Source: Promicromonospora sp049532985
Lineage (GTDB): Bacteria; Actinomycetota; Actinomycetes; Actinomycetales; Cellulomonadaceae
Assembly (NCBI RefSeq): GCF_049532985.1
Contig: NZ_CP186693.1
Location: 4,340,001-4,404,000 of the forward strand
Length of the DNA: 64,000 nucleotides
Direction: 5' to 3'
Shown here: piece by piece, positions 32,087-41,080 of the stretch
How positions within the stretch are numbered: the stretch's first letter is position 1
How the letters are laid out: the number at the start of each line of letters is the position of its first letter
Program-made: the position numbers and the translations under genes
Notes under the pieces: generated by a model
What the model saw: the letters and a program-made list of their open reading frames with translations, nothing else
The model's database searches: none
Told to the model about the DNA's origin: nothing

Positions 32087-33133
32087 GTGCTGTCCGTCCT
32101 GACTGCCATCGTCTCCATGGCCTGCGTGGTCGCGCTCGGCTGGGTGATCCAGCGGACCGGCCTGCTGGCCGGGCGCGGCCTGCCACGAGGGCCTGCGCGT
32201 GACACGCCGGGCGACGGCGGGGCGGGCGCCCGGCAGACGCTGGCCACGCTGTCGTTCACCATCTGCGCGCCGGCGCTGATGTTCAGCACCCTTGCCTCGA
32301 CGGACCTCGCGCACGTGCTGTCCCGCGGCGCCGTGGTCACGTGGGTCACGACCGCCGTGCTCGGCCTGGTCACGGCCGCCGTGGCGCGGTGGCTCCTGCG
32401 CCTGCCGGCGGGCCCCGCCGCCGTGACCACGCTGGCCGCCGTCTACGTCAACGGCGGCAACATCGGCATCCCGCTCGCCGTGTACCTCTTCGACGACGCG
32501 CTGGCCGTGGTGCCCACCCTGCTCTTCCAGCTCCTGGTGCTCGCGCCGCTGGCCCTCTCGGTGCTCGACCGGGCGGGCGCCTCGGCAGGGTCGGCAGGAT
32601 CGACGGGCGGGCGGGGGCTGCGCTCCGTGGGGCAGGTGTTCCTCGCGGCGTTCCGCAACCCCATCACGCTGGGCACGCTGGCGGGCCTGCTCGTGGCGCT
32701 GGTCAGCGAGGTGACCGGCGCGCGCCTGCCCGAGGTCGTGCTCATCCCCTTCGACCTGATCGGCGCCGCCGCCCCGCCGCTGGGCCTGCTGGCGTTCGGC
32801 ATGACCCTCGCGGTGCCCATGCCGCCCGCGGACGCCGACCTCGGTGCGGCCACCGCCCGCGGCGGGCACGTGGTGGGCTGGGTGATCGCGCTGGCGGTGC
32901 TGGTCCGCAACGTGCTGCACCCCCTCGCGGCCTGGGCCCTCGGCACGGCGGCCGGCCTGGACGCACCGGCTCTCGCTCTGGTGGTGACCATGGCAGCCCT
33001 GCCCACGGCGGTGAACGTCACGACGTACGCGACCCGCTACGGCGTGTTCGACGGCGTGGCCGCCCGCGCCACGGTCTGGACCACGGCCGCCTGCGTCCCG
33101 GTGCTCGTGGCCGCGGGCGCCCTGCTCACCTGA
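32087..33133 (+). CDS. AEC family transporter (auxin-efflux-carrier type)
   Basis: 348 aa, highly hydrophobic, about ten predicted membrane helices. Conserved AEC features: FTICAPALMFSTLA near the start of the second helix pair, YVNGGNIGIPLAVYLF (about 122-138), and NPITLGTLAGLLVAL opening the second half. AEC carriers export or import organic acids (malate/malonate type) and auxin-like anions. The GTG at 32087 follows the preceding stop by 12 nt, so it is probably co-transcribed with the Gfo/Idh gene and could move a sugar-acid intermediate. A strong hairpin follows. Confidence 0.9.
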   Translation: MLSVLTAIVSMACVVALGWVIQRTGLLAGRGLPRGPARDTPGDGGAGARQTLATLSFTICAPALMFSTLASTDLAHVLSRGAVVTWVTTAVLGLVTAAVARWLLRLPAGPAAVTTLAAVYVNGGNIGIPLAVYLFDDALAVVPTLLFQLLVLAPLALSVLDRAGASAGSAGSTGGRGLRSVGQVFLAAFRNPITLGTLAGLLVALVSEVTGARLPEVVLIPFDLIGAAAPPLGLLAFGMTLAVPMPPADADLGAATARGGHVVGWVIALAVLVRNVLHPLAAWALGTAAGLDAPALALVVTMAALPTAVNVTTYATRYGVFDGVAARATVWTTAACVPVLVAAGALLT

Positions 33134-33148
33134 CCCACCCCGAAGCCT

Positions 33149-33215
33149 GCCGAGGCGGAACGGCAGCGAGATGGAACGCGTCTGCGGTTCTGTCTCGCTG
33201 CCGTCCTCCCTCGGC
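33149..33215. terminator. Interrupted long hairpin between convergent genes
   Basis: Stem CGGCAGCGAGA (33161-33171) with TCTCGCTGCCG (33193-33203) is perfect; an outer stem GCCGAGG (33149-33155) with CCTCGGC (33209-33215) follows across a 5-nt internal loop. Located between the convergent AEC and Gfo/Idh genes; probable bidirectional terminator. Confidence 0.65.
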
Positions 33216-33224
33216 GGGCGGGGG

Positions 33225-34661
33225 TCAGATGCCCAGGTCGAGGTCCTCGATACGGACCGGGTCGCCCGTCTCCAGCGAACGGTTGCCGGCGTACCCGACC
33301 GACGACGCGCGAACGCCGTCGACGTAGCCGGCCGCGCGGGCCAGCGGGTCCGGGGTGGCCGACGGGCGGAACACGTCGGCCAGCAGCAGCGCATCGCCAC
33401 CGCCGTGCCCGCCGCCGCCGCGCACGATCGGCCGTTCCTCGGCGCGCTCCCAGTGCCGCTGCACCACGAGCCGCTCACCGGTGGGCCGCACCGGGTCCTG
33501 CGCGAACACGGCGGTGGCGCTCGGGTCCAGGATGGCCGCGCCGTTGTCGCCGAACTCGACCGAGCCCCGCTCCGTGACCTCCAGCTCCGCGCGGCCGCGC
33601 GTGCCGTTGACCACCACGCGGTAACCCTCCCAGGGCGAGTGCGCGGTGAGGGAGTAGGTGAGCAGCGCGCCGCCCTCGTACTCGACCACCAGGCCGAGCG
33701 TGTCCTCGGTGGTGATGCCCGCGTCGAAGACCGATCGGTTGCGCACGTACCCGTCGACGGCCTGGGCCTCGGGCCCGTACAGCGTGGACAACCAGGGGTT
33801 CTGCTCCACCGAGAGGTGCCACGGGTCGACGCCGCGCTCGTTCAGCGCACGTTCGGCGGCGGTGGGCTCGTAGTCGGTGCCGTGCGCGGCGTCGTCGCCG
33901 TAGAAGCGACGCCCGCCCGTGGCGAAGACGCGTCGCGGTACACCGTCGATCCACCAGTTGACCAGGTCGAAGTGGTGGCTGGACTTGTGCACCAGGAGCC
34001 CGCCGTTGTTCACCTTCTCGCGGTGCCAGCGGCGGAAGTAGTCGGCACCGTGCACGGTGTCCAGGGCCCAGTCGAAGTGGACCGACAGCACCCGGCCGAT
34101 CTCACCGCTCGCGATCACCTCGCGCAGCGCGCTGTTGCGGGGCGAGTAGCGGTAGTTGAACGTCGTGACCAGGCCGCGGCCGGTCTCGGCCACGGCGTCG
34201 ACGATCTGCCGGGCCTGGTCCGGGTGCGCCGCGATGGGCTTCTCGACCACGACGTCGGTGCCGGCCCGCAGCGCGCGGGTGACCAGGTCGGCGTGCGTGC
34301 GGTCGACCGAGGTGACGATCACCCGCTCCACGGACTGCTCCGCGATCGCCTTCTCGAGGTCGTCCGGGTGGTAGACCGGGCGGGTGCCGCCCAGCGCGGC
34401 CGCGACCCGCGCCTCGTAGGCGGCGGCCCGCACGGGGTTGGGCTCCACCCAGGCGACGATCTCGCCGTCGGGCGCGTGCGTGCCGATCATGGCGTCGATG
34501 TACATCGAGGCGCGGTGCCCGGTCCCGACCACCGCGTAGCGGCGCCGCCCGGCGGGCAGCGGGCCCGACGGCGGCAGGGGCTCGGTGGTGGGGCCGGTGA
34601 TCGGCTCCGTGGTCGGCGCGGCGGTCGACCGGCTGGTCGGCTCGCTGGTGGGCTCGGGCAT
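33225..34661 (-). CDS. Gfo/Idh/MocA family oxidoreductase
   Basis: 478 aa. The ATG at 34661 has AAGGAG upstream. A Thr/Pro/Glu-rich N-terminal tail of about 40 residues precedes the Rossmann domain (RYAVVGTGHRASMYI, with a GxGxRxxM loop). VVVEKPIAAHPDQA gives the EKP motif, and HKSSHHFDLVNWWIDG the usual catalytic-region His. Length and the GTGHRASMY motif match a branch often found near uronate or polysaccharide loci. Substrate unassigned. A LacI-like palindrome at 34717-34730 lies 56 bp upstream. Confidence 0.88.
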   Translation of the reverse strand: MPEPTSEPTSRSTAAPTTEPITGPTTEPLPPSGPLPAGRRRYAVVGTGHRASMYIDAMIGTHAPDGEIVAWVEPNPVRAAAYEARVAAALGGTRPVYHPDDLEKAIAEQSVERVIVTSVDRTHADLVTRALRAGTDVVVEKPIAAHPDQARQIVDAVAETGRGLVTTFNYRYSPRNSALREVIASGEIGRVLSVHFDWALDTVHGADYFRRWHREKVNNGGLLVHKSSHHFDLVNWWIDGVPRRVFATGGRRFYGDDAAHGTDYEPTAAERALNERGVDPWHLSVEQNPWLSTLYGPEAQAVDGYVRNRSVFDAGITTEDTLGLVVEYEGGALLTYSLTAHSPWEGYRVVVNGTRGRAELEVTERGSVEFGDNGAAILDPSATAVFAQDPVRPTGERLVVQRHWERAEERPIVRGGGGHGGGDALLLADVFRPSATPDPLARAAGYVDGVRASSVGYAGNRSLETGDPVRIEDLDLGI

Positions 34662-34716
34662 CGGTGGTGAGCTCCTTCGGTCGTCGTCGACGTCGCGGGA
34701 CACGATACCGGCGGCG

Positions 34717-34730
34717 GGAAAGCGCTGTCC
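34717..34730. promoter_or_regulatory. Possible LacI-type operator before a Gfo/Idh gene
   Basis: GGAAAGCGCTGTCC, six of seven paired positions around AGCGCT. It resembles GGAAAGCGCATTCC at 48655-48668, which also precedes a Gfo/Idh gene. Confidence 0.4.
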
Positions 34731-34789
34731 ACGGTGTCCGGGGCCCGTCCGGACGGTGGCCGGACGGGCCCTGCCCCCTGGGGGACCGC

Positions 34790-35830
34790 TCAGCGCTCGG
34801 GCGTCAGCACCACCTGGCCGGCCCACGCGAACCCACCGCCGAACCCGAACAGCAGCGCCGGGACGCCCGCCGGGATCTGACCGGCGTGCCACCACTTCGA
34901 CAGACCGAGCGGGATGGACGCCGCCGAGGTGTTGCCCGACTCGGTGATGTCCGTGACCACCACCTTGCCGTCCAGCCCGAGCGCCTTGGCCAGCGGCTCG
35001 ATGATCCGCAGGTTGGCCTGGTGGGCCACCAGCACCTCGATGTCGTCGAGGCTCAGTCCCGACCGGGCCACCACCTCGCGCGCGCGGTCGGCCGCGCGGG
35101 TGATGGCCCACTTGAAGACGGCACGACCGTCCTGCTGGAACTTCACGTCCGGCACCTCGATCCGCACCGCGGGCGTCAGCTCCGGCTCGGTACCCCACGC
35201 GACCGGCCCGACAGCGGGGACGTCGGTGGCCTGGAGCACCGCCGCACCCGCGCCGTCGGCCGTGAGGATGCACGTCGAGCGGTCGGTCCAGTCGGTGTAG
35301 GCGGTGAGCTTCTCGGCCCCCACCACCACCGCCGTCCGGGCCGAGCCGGCACGGATGGCCTGGTCGGCCAGGCCCACGCCGTGCGCGAACCCGGAGCAGG
35401 CGACATTGATGTCCAGGACCGCCGGCCCGACCACGTGGCGCAGGTCCGGCGCCTCCTCGCCCTCGGGTGTGGAGGCGCCGGGCTGCACGCCGGTGCGCAG
35501 GGCGTACGCGACGCGGCCGGCCGTGTTGGGCGACCGGTCCTCCGCGGTGGTGGTCGCGACGATCACCAGGTCCACCGCGTCGGCAGGGACGCCCGCGTCG
35601 GCGAGCGCGTGCTCGGCGGCGGCCGTCGCCATGTCGGCGACCGTGACGTCGTCGGCGGCCACGTGCCGCGTGACGATGCCGGTCCGGGACCGGATCCACT
35701 CGTCGTTGGTCTCGACCAGCCGGGCGATGTCCTCGTTGGTGAGCGTCTTCGGCGGCTGGTGGTGACCCAGGCCGATGATGCGGGAGCCGGCGGCGCCGGA
35801 GGGGAGTGTCAGTGCGGGCGACGTAGCCAT
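34790..35830 (-). CDS. fabH: 3-oxoacyl-ACP synthase III (FabH family)
   Basis: 346 aa thiolase-fold condensing enzyme. The Cys-His-Asn triad is visible: Cys145 in NVACSGF, His270 in VAHQAN, Asn300 in ESGNTSAAS. FabH condenses acyl-CoA starters with malonyl-ACP to begin fatty acid synthesis (branched starters in actinobacteria). An insertion (about 115-132, GVQPGASTPEGEEAPDL) sits before the Cys strand. It stands outside any fab cluster, starting 4 nt downstream of the SprT-family stop, so a secondary FabH paralogue is possible. Confidence 0.92.
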   Translation of the reverse strand: MATSPALTLPSGAAGSRIIGLGHHQPPKTLTNEDIARLVETNDEWIRSRTGIVTRHVAADDVTVADMATAAAEHALADAGVPADAVDLVIVATTTAEDRSPNTAGRVAYALRTGVQPGASTPEGEEAPDLRHVVGPAVLDINVACSGFAHGVGLADQAIRAGSARTAVVVGAEKLTAYTDWTDRSTCILTADGAGAAVLQATDVPAVGPVAWGTEPELTPAVRIEVPDVKFQQDGRAVFKWAITRAADRAREVVARSGLSLDDIEVLVAHQANLRIIEPLAKALGLDGKVVVTDITESGNTSAASIPLGLSKWWHAGQIPAGVPALLFGFGGGFAWAGQVVLTPER

Positions 35831-35834
35831 GGGG

Positions 35835-36449
35835 TCAACGTAGCGCGCCGAGGTCCAAGGGTTCGACGGTCAGTCCCGGAACCCGTGCACGCGCGGCCCG
35901 TGCGATCCGCTCCTCGGCCCCCGGCCCGGGCGCCGGGACCTCGCCCACCTCGCGGAACGCCCCGTGGAGCTGCGCGTCGTACCGCTCGCCCATCGCCGCG
36001 TTGCGACCCTTGTACGTCCACGCGATGAGGTGCGCCAGGTCGAACCGGGGCCCGCAGGCGCGGCAGGACATGATCCCCTGCGGCCTCCGGAACCGGGTGA
36101 TCCGGTGCCCGGCCGGGCAGGCACCGACCCAGGGCCCGTCGATCGACGGCGCCGCCGGGTCCACGCACCGCCGGCCCGAGCAGCCGATGCGCACCGCCAC
36201 CTCACGCCACGCCGGACCGTGCTTCGCCGTCGAGCCCGCGAGCGCGTGGGCCACCTCGTGCAGGATCGTGTCCCGCACCTCCGGCTCGTCGTGGATGCGC
36301 GTGAGCGGCGCGGACAGGCTGATGCGGCGCTTGGTGTAGTTGCACATCCCGGCGCGCCGGACGGCGTCGTCGAACTCGAACGTCCAGGTCTTCAGGCCGT
36401 GCTGGTCCATCAGCTCGCGCGCCAGGCGCGAGGCGGCGACAAGGTTCAT
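35835..36449 (-). CDS. SprT-like zinc-protease-family protein
   Basis: 204 aa with a metzincin-type site HEVAH at residues 64-68 and a C-terminal zinc ribbon-like pair, CPAGH and CRACG (about 109-134). The family includes SprT/Spartan proteases, some of which act on DNA-protein cross-links; bacterial ones are mostly uncharacterised. The domain runs from LARELMDQHGLKTWTFEFDDA to about residue 140, and the C-terminal 60 residues are unassigned. Upstream of and only 4 nt from fabH; the pairing looks positional rather than functional. Confidence 0.88.
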   Translation of the reverse strand: MNLVAASRLARELMDQHGLKTWTFEFDDAVRRAGMCNYTKRRISLSAPLTRIHDEPEVRDTILHEVAHALAGSTAKHGPAWREVAVRIGCSGRRCVDPAAPSIDGPWVGACPAGHRITRFRRPQGIMSCRACGPRFDLAHLIAWTYKGRNAAMGERYDAQLHGAFREVGEVPAPGPGAEERIARAARARVPGLTVEPLDLGALR

Positions 36450-36570
36450 GGGTCCCCCTGCAGAGATCGTCAGTAGGTCGGTACGCCCGGCCGTGCCGTA
36501 CCTGCCGTGCCGGACGCATCGAACCTACGGGCTGCCACCCACACCCGGGCGGAGTTATCCACAGCCGGGG

Positions 36571-38895
36571 TCAGGCACCGTCCCCGGCCGGTCCCGACGC
36601 AGCACCCGGGTCGGCCGGATCTGCCGGCGGGATCGGGAAGTTCGTCCGGAACACGTTGGAGGGATCGTAGGCCGCCTTCACGGTACGCAGCCGCGAGAAC
36701 GTCGGCTCGGGGAACGCCTCCAGCAGCCGCTCGGGCCGGCTGTCGGTGTCGAACGACAGGTACGAACCGTCCATCACGGGGCCGATCTCGGCGTCCCAGG
36801 CCCCGTTGAGCCGGTCCTGGTTCGTGGCGAGCGCCGAGAGCGCGAAGTTCTGGTGCCGGTGCGCGTACGCCGTGGCGTCGGGCGCCACGTCGTTCCCCGC
36901 GCCACCCGTCGCCCGGATCGACGTGAAGTACGACTCGCCCGTGCCCAGCAGCCGTTCGACGGCCCGGCTGGTGCCCTGGTCCAGGTGGGTCAGCAGACCG
37001 GACCGGGCCGAGGGGTCGCCCCCGCCCGAGTGGTGGGCGTCCTCGCGCCGCACCACGCCCGAGTAGGGCAGGAGCTGCGCCTGGTGGCCGAGCAGCGGGC
37101 CGGAGTCCGCGAGCAGCTCGAGCTGGGCGATGGCCTCCTCCGGGTCTGCGTCCGCCCCCTCGGCCGCGAACACGGTCAGGAGCTGCGCCATCGGCGGCTG
37201 GCCGCGCCGCGCCGGGGCCAGGATCATGAACGACGTGAGCCCGCGCGGGGCCGCCTCGACGGTGGCCCCCCACTTCTCCAGGAGCCCCGCGGTGTCGGTC
37301 GCGTCGAGCGTCATCTGCGAGAAGACGACGTCGCCCACGGCGCCCGCCTCGACCTCCAGCCAGGTCACCACGCCCATGTTCCCGCCCGCGCCGCGCAGCG
37401 CCCAGAACAGGTCCGGGTGCTCGTCGCGCGAGGCGTGCAGCACCCGGCCGTCGGCCGTGACCACCTCGGCGGCCACCACGTGGTCGATCGTCAGGCCCTG
37501 GAGCCGGCCGAGGAACCCGATGCCGCCCGTGGTGCCGAGGCCGCCCACGCCCACACCGCCGTAGTCGCCCGAGGTGATCGCCCAGCCGCGCGGCGCGAGG
37601 ACGGCCGCGACCTCGCCCCAGGTGGCGCCCGCGCCGATCCGCACGCGGCGGGTGGCCTCGTCGACCACCTCGACCGAGCGCATACCGCGCATGCTGAGCA
37701 CCACGCCGCCGTCGTTCGTGGACCGGCCGGAGATGCCGTGCCCGGCGGACCGGACCGCGAACTCGACGCCCTGCTTCTGCACCCAGGCCAGGCCCGAGGC
37801 GACCTCGTCCACGCCCTGCGGCCGCAGGACCAGGCCCGGCGCGCCGGAACGCAGGTAGTTGTGCCGCACCGAGCCGTACTCGCGGTCACCGGGCTCGACG
37901 GCGCGCGCGGCCAGCTCGGGCGGCAGGGAGTCGTAGTCGATCCCGGGCCGGCGCGCGGCCAGCGCCGCGCTGCCCCGCCGGGCCGTGGCGGGCACGGTGC
38001 CGGCGCGCTTCCGCTCGGCCGCCACCGCCTCGCGGACGGCGGGCGCGACCTCCAGGGCGAAGGCCCGGATCTGGTCGGGGTCGTCGGCCGTGGCGATGAA
38101 CCCGCTCACGCCGTCCTCCAGGGCCAGGCGCGTCAGCTCCTCGACCCACTGGTCGGCCGGGCCCTGCAGCTGCCCGGTCGACCGGGCGGTGATGGACCCG
38201 CCCAGGTTGAGCAGCCGGCGGACGGCGCTCGGCGAGCGCCCGGCCTCGACCGCGGCCTCGTCGATCACCGCGTTGCCGCGGGCCAGGTCGCCGTCCTTGA
38301 AGTAGGGCAGCGAGGGCAGCCAGCCGTCGGCCTGGGCACCGGTGATGCGGAGCATGCGCTTCTTGTACGCACCGAGCCAGATCGGGATGTCGTGCGCCGG
38401 GGCCGGGCCGCGCTTGGCGCCGTCGACCCGGTGGATCTCGCCGTGGACGCGCAGCGGGGTGCGCTCACCGGCGTCCCAGACGCCCCGGATGATCTCCAGG
38501 GCCTCCTCCAGCGCGGTCACGCTCTCGGCCGGTGTGCGGCGCTCCGCACCCATCGCCACGGCGGCGTCGTTGAATCCGCCCGCGCCGATGCCCAGGTCGA
38601 AGCGGCCGCCGCTGAGCAGGTCGAGGGAGGCGGCCGACCGTGCCACGTGGGCCGGCAGGCGCAGGCCCATGTTCAGCACGTTGGCCGACACGTGGATGCG
38701 CTCGGTCTGCGCGGCCACCCACGACATCAGGGTCCAGGTGTCCAGGAAGCCCGGCTGGTAGGGGTGGTCCTGGAACGTGACCAGGTCCAGGCCCAGCTCC
38801 TCGGAGAGCCGGGCGAGCTGCACCGGGACCTGGGGGTCGCTGTTCGTGGGGGTGATGAAGGTACCGAAGAGCAGGTCGTGCCCGTAGTCGGTCAT
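36571..38895 (-). CDS. Fused LLM flavin monooxygenase + FAD-linked (BBE-type) oxidase
   Basis: 774 aa, two enzymes in one chain. Residues about 1-320 are a luciferase-like, F420/FMN-dependent monooxygenase (LLFGTFITPTNSDPQVPVQLARLSEELGLDLVTFQDHPY, GRFDLGIGAGG). Residues about 345-760 are a PCMH-type FAD oxidoreductase with LVLRPQGVDEV, VRSAGHGISG, the GLGTTGGIGFLGRLQGLTID loop and a C-terminal YDPSNVFRTNFPI berberine-bridge-like end. The ATG at 38895 is chosen for the LLM start and an AGGGA upstream. The frame has no break at the junction. Divergent from a MarR gene with a dyad between, so probably inducible. Substrate unknown. Confidence 0.88.
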   Translation of the reverse strand: MTDYGHDLLFGTFITPTNSDPQVPVQLARLSEELGLDLVTFQDHPYQPGFLDTWTLMSWVAAQTERIHVSANVLNMGLRLPAHVARSAASLDLLSGGRFDLGIGAGGFNDAAVAMGAERRTPAESVTALEEALEIIRGVWDAGERTPLRVHGEIHRVDGAKRGPAPAHDIPIWLGAYKKRMLRITGAQADGWLPSLPYFKDGDLARGNAVIDEAAVEAGRSPSAVRRLLNLGGSITARSTGQLQGPADQWVEELTRLALEDGVSGFIATADDPDQIRAFALEVAPAVREAVAAERKRAGTVPATARRGSAALAARRPGIDYDSLPPELAARAVEPGDREYGSVRHNYLRSGAPGLVLRPQGVDEVASGLAWVQKQGVEFAVRSAGHGISGRSTNDGGVVLSMRGMRSVEVVDEATRRVRIGAGATWGEVAAVLAPRGWAITSGDYGGVGVGGLGTTGGIGFLGRLQGLTIDHVVAAEVVTADGRVLHASRDEHPDLFWALRGAGGNMGVVTWLEVEAGAVGDVVFSQMTLDATDTAGLLEKWGATVEAAPRGLTSFMILAPARRGQPPMAQLLTVFAAEGADADPEEAIAQLELLADSGPLLGHQAQLLPYSGVVRREDAHHSGGGDPSARSGLLTHLDQGTSRAVERLLGTGESYFTSIRATGGAGNDVAPDATAYAHRHQNFALSALATNQDRLNGAWDAEIGPVMDGSYLSFDTDSRPERLLEAFPEPTFSRLRTVKAAYDPSNVFRTNFPIPPADPADPGAASGPAGDGA

Positions 38896-38943
38896 GCGCG
38901 CGGTGTCCCTCGTCCTCGTTCTCCGCTGCCGCATCCGCGGCAG

Positions 38944-38964
38944 ATCGTCTGTGCTGCAGACGAT
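38944..38964. promoter_or_regulatory. MarR operator between the fused oxidoreductase and MarR gene
   Basis: ATCGTCTG-N5-CAGACGAT, a perfect 8+8 dyad of the size MarR dimers bind, 49 bp above the oxidoreductase start and 50 bp above the MarR start. AT-rich ATATTACTCAC follows, a plausible promoter. Confidence 0.7.
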
Positions 38965-39013
38965 ATTACTCACAACTCTTCTGGATCACCGCACATTCCC
39001 GTAGGATGTGGCC

Positions 39014-39520
39014 ATGAGCACGACGGCAGGCACCACGACGACCGGCGCGCACTCCCTGTTCGGTTGGTCGCTCGCGTCGCTCCTGCGCGAGTGGAGCGCC
39101 CGGGTCGACGCCGCGGCGGACGACCTGCCACAGGGCACGCGCGGCTACCAGCTGCTCACGGCGGTGGTGCACGCAGACCTGCCGAGCCAGGCCGCCCTGG
39201 CCGCCTCCCTCGGCATCGACCGCACCGTCATGACCTACCTGCTGGACGCCTTCGAGAGCTGTGGCCTCGTCGAACGGCAGCGCGACCCGGCCGACCGGCG
39301 CGCGCGCCGCATCGTGGCCACGGAGCGCGGCCAGGAGGTGCTGGCCGCGATGGACGCCCGCGTCGCCGCCGCGGAGGACGAGCTGCTCGCGGGCCTGGAA
39401 CCCGGGCAGCGCACCCTGCTCCGCGAGCTCCTGGAGCGGGCCGCGCTGGGCAACGGCCCGGACGCGGACCCGTGCCGCACCGTGGTCCAGGCGACCCGGC
39501 CGCCCTCGGACGCCGGATGA
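39014..39520 (+). CDS. MarR family transcriptional regulator
   Basis: 168 aa. Winged helix at about 50-105 (PSQAALAASLGIDRTVMTYLLDAFESCGLVERQRDPADRRARRI), with dimerisation helices at both ends. TAGGAT (39002-39007) ends 6 nt before the ATG, and no ribosome site is present, so the transcript is probably leaderless. It most likely represses the divergent fused LLM/FAD oxidoreductase and itself through the ATCGTCTG dyad. Ligand unknown; phenolic compounds are common for this family. The stop is 4 nt from that of the convergent GntR gene. Confidence 0.92.
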   Translation: MSTTAGTTTTGAHSLFGWSLASLLREWSARVDAAADDLPQGTRGYQLLTAVVHADLPSQAALAASLGIDRTVMTYLLDAFESCGLVERQRDPADRRARRIVATERGQEVLAAMDARVAAAEDELLAGLEPGQRTLLRELLERAALGNGPDADPCRTVVQATRPPSDAG

Positions 39521-39524
39521 CGCG

Positions 39525-40223
39525 TCAGCGCTCCCCCAGGCCCGCCTCGCGGTAGAAGCCCTCGATGTGCTCGCGGGCCAGGCGCGCGGCCTCCTCGCCG
39601 TCGTGCCGCGCGACGGCGTCCACGATCCCCTCGTGCTCCGCGCACAGCCGGGCCGCCGTCCGCGGCCAGTCCGGCACCGCCTCGGCGCCCGCGGTCACGT
39701 AGGAGGCGACGGCGGCCCGCATCCCGCTCAGGAACGCCTCGACGAGCTGGTTGCCGCCGAGCCGGGCGAGCCCGAGATGCAGGTCCTGGTCGCGCTCCAG
39801 GAACTCCGCGACGCCGATCCCGGGGCGCGCCATGGCCGCGAGGTGCTCGCGCAGCGGCGCCAGGGCGGCCGCGTCCGGTGCCCGCCGGGCCGCGTCGCGC
39901 ACCGCGCCGGTCTCCAGCAGCACGCGGGTGGCCACCACGTCGGACACAGGGAGGGTGCCGGACGCCACGTGCAGGCGCACCGCCGCCCCCAGGCCCGCGG
40001 CCGGCCGGTCGATCACCGTGGCGCCCGCCGCGGGACCCGAGCCGACGGCGGTGCGCACGATGCCCATCGCCTCCAGGATCCGGATGGCCTCGCGCACCGA
40101 CGGGCGGGACACACCCAGCTCCTCCGCGAGCGCCCGCTCGGCCGGGAGCCGGTCCCCGAGGGACCAGGTGCCCGCGGCGAGGCCTTCCTCGATCCGGGCC
40201 AGGACGCGCTCGTGGGTTCTCAC
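39525..40223 (-). CDS. GntR/FadR-type regulator of lutABC (LldR/LutR-like)
   Basis: 232 aa. Winged helix at about 8-70 (GDRLPAERALAEELGVSRPSVREAIRILEAMGIV) and an FCD-type all-helical effector domain (about 95-225) with the D...H...H...H metal pattern (RDQDLHLGLARLGGN, AEHEGIVDAVARHDGE). It is divergent from lutABC, and two TGG-centred dyads lie between, so it is the probable lactate-responsive repressor of that operon, like LldR in E. coli and Corynebacterium or LutR in Bacillus. Confidence 0.9.
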   Translation of the reverse strand: MRTHERVLARIEEGLAAGTWSLGDRLPAERALAEELGVSRPSVREAIRILEAMGIVRTAVGSGPAAGATVIDRPAAGLGAAVRLHVASGTLPVSDVVATRVLLETGAVRDAARRAPDAAALAPLREHLAAMARPGIGVAEFLERDQDLHLGLARLGGNQLVEAFLSGMRAAVASYVTAGAEAVPDWPRTAARLCAEHEGIVDAVARHDGEEAARLAREHIEGFYREAGLGER

Positions 40224-40240
40224 CGGTGCATGGTACGTGG

Positions 40241-40278
40241 TGTGGTCTGTCCACAGTGGGCTATGGTGTGGTCAGACC
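40241..40278. promoter_or_regulatory. Two GntR/LldR-type operators before lutA
   Basis: TGTGG-TCTGT-CCACA (40241-40255) is a 15-bp dyad and GGTC-A-GACC (40270-40278) a 9-bp dyad; both contain the TGGTC...GACC-like core of FadR-subfamily sites. They lie between the divergent regulator and lutA, the second just above the lutA ribosome site. Confidence 0.65.
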
Positions 40279-40294
40279 TCGAAGGAGAGTGCCC

Positions 40295-41080
40295 ATGCGC
40301 ATCGCCCTGGCCGCCACCTGCATCGCCGACGCGATGTTCCCGCAGGCTCCGCAGGCCGTCGTCACGCTGCTGGAGCGACTGGGCCACGAGGTGGTGTTCC
40401 CCGACCAGCAGGCGTGCTGCGGCCAGATGCACGTGAACACCGGCTACCTCGCCGACGCCGTACCCGTGGTGCGCAACCACGTGCGCACCTTCGCCCCCGT
40501 GGCCGATGGCGAGTGGGACGCCGTCGTCGTGCCGTCCGGCTCGTGCACGGGCTCGATCCGGCACCAGCAGAAGATGGTCCTGGAGCGCGCCGGGCTACCG
40601 ACCGAGGCGCGCGCCGCGACGGCCGTCGCCGAGCGCACCTACGAGCTCTCCGAGCTGCTGGTCGACGTGCTCGGCGTGACCGACGTCGGCGCCTGGTTCC
40701 CGCACCGCGTGACCTACCACCCGACCTGCCACTCGCTGCGGATGCTCGGTGTGGGCGACAAGCCCGAGCGGCTGCTGCGGGCCGTCGAGGGCCTGGAGCT
40801 CGTCCCGCTGGAGCAGGCGGAGGGCTGCTGCGGGTTCGGCGGCACGTTCTCGCTGAAGAACGCCGACACGTCGGCGGCGATGCTCGACGACAAGGTGGCG
40901 AACGTGGTCGGCACGGGCGCCGAGGTGCTCACCGCGGGCGACTGGTCGTGCCTCATGCACATCGGCGGTGGCCTCTCGCGCGGCGGTACCGGAGTGCGGC
41001 CCATGCACCTGGCGGAGATCCTGGCCTCGACGCGGGAGGCGCCCGTGGTGCCCGGCGACCGTCAGGAGGTGGCCCGATGA
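40295..41080 (+). CDS. lutA: L-lactate oxidation protein LutA, (Fe-S)-binding CCG domains
   Basis: 261 aa. Two CCG modules: ACCGQMH (Cys41-Cys42) with SGSC at about 81-84, and TYHPTCH with EGCCGFGG (Cys178-Cys179). LutA, LutB and LutC together oxidise L-lactate to pyruvate using Fe-S clusters, replacing LldD-type flavoenzymes. GAAGGAG precedes the ATG at 40295. The stop overlaps the lutB start (ATGA). Regulated by the divergent GntR protein. Confidence 0.95.
   Translation: MRIALAATCIADAMFPQAPQAVVTLLERLGHEVVFPDQQACCGQMHVNTGYLADAVPVVRNHVRTFAPVADGEWDAVVVPSGSCTGSIRHQQKMVLERAGLPTEARAATAVAERTYELSELLVDVLGVTDVGAWFPHRVTYHPTCHSLRMLGVGDKPERLLRAVEGLELVPLEQAEGCCGFGGTFSLKNADTSAAMLDDKVANVVGTGAEVLTAGDWSCLMHIGGGLSRGGTGVRPMHLAEILASTREAPVVPGDRQEVAR

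Noticed and set aside
34662..35699. A minus-strand frame fusing 346 extra residues to the Gfo/Idh protein at 33225.
   Set aside because: The extension is antisense-frame translation of fabH on the same strand in another phase; FabH has a full catalytic triad, and the Gfo/Idh ATG has its own AAGGAG.
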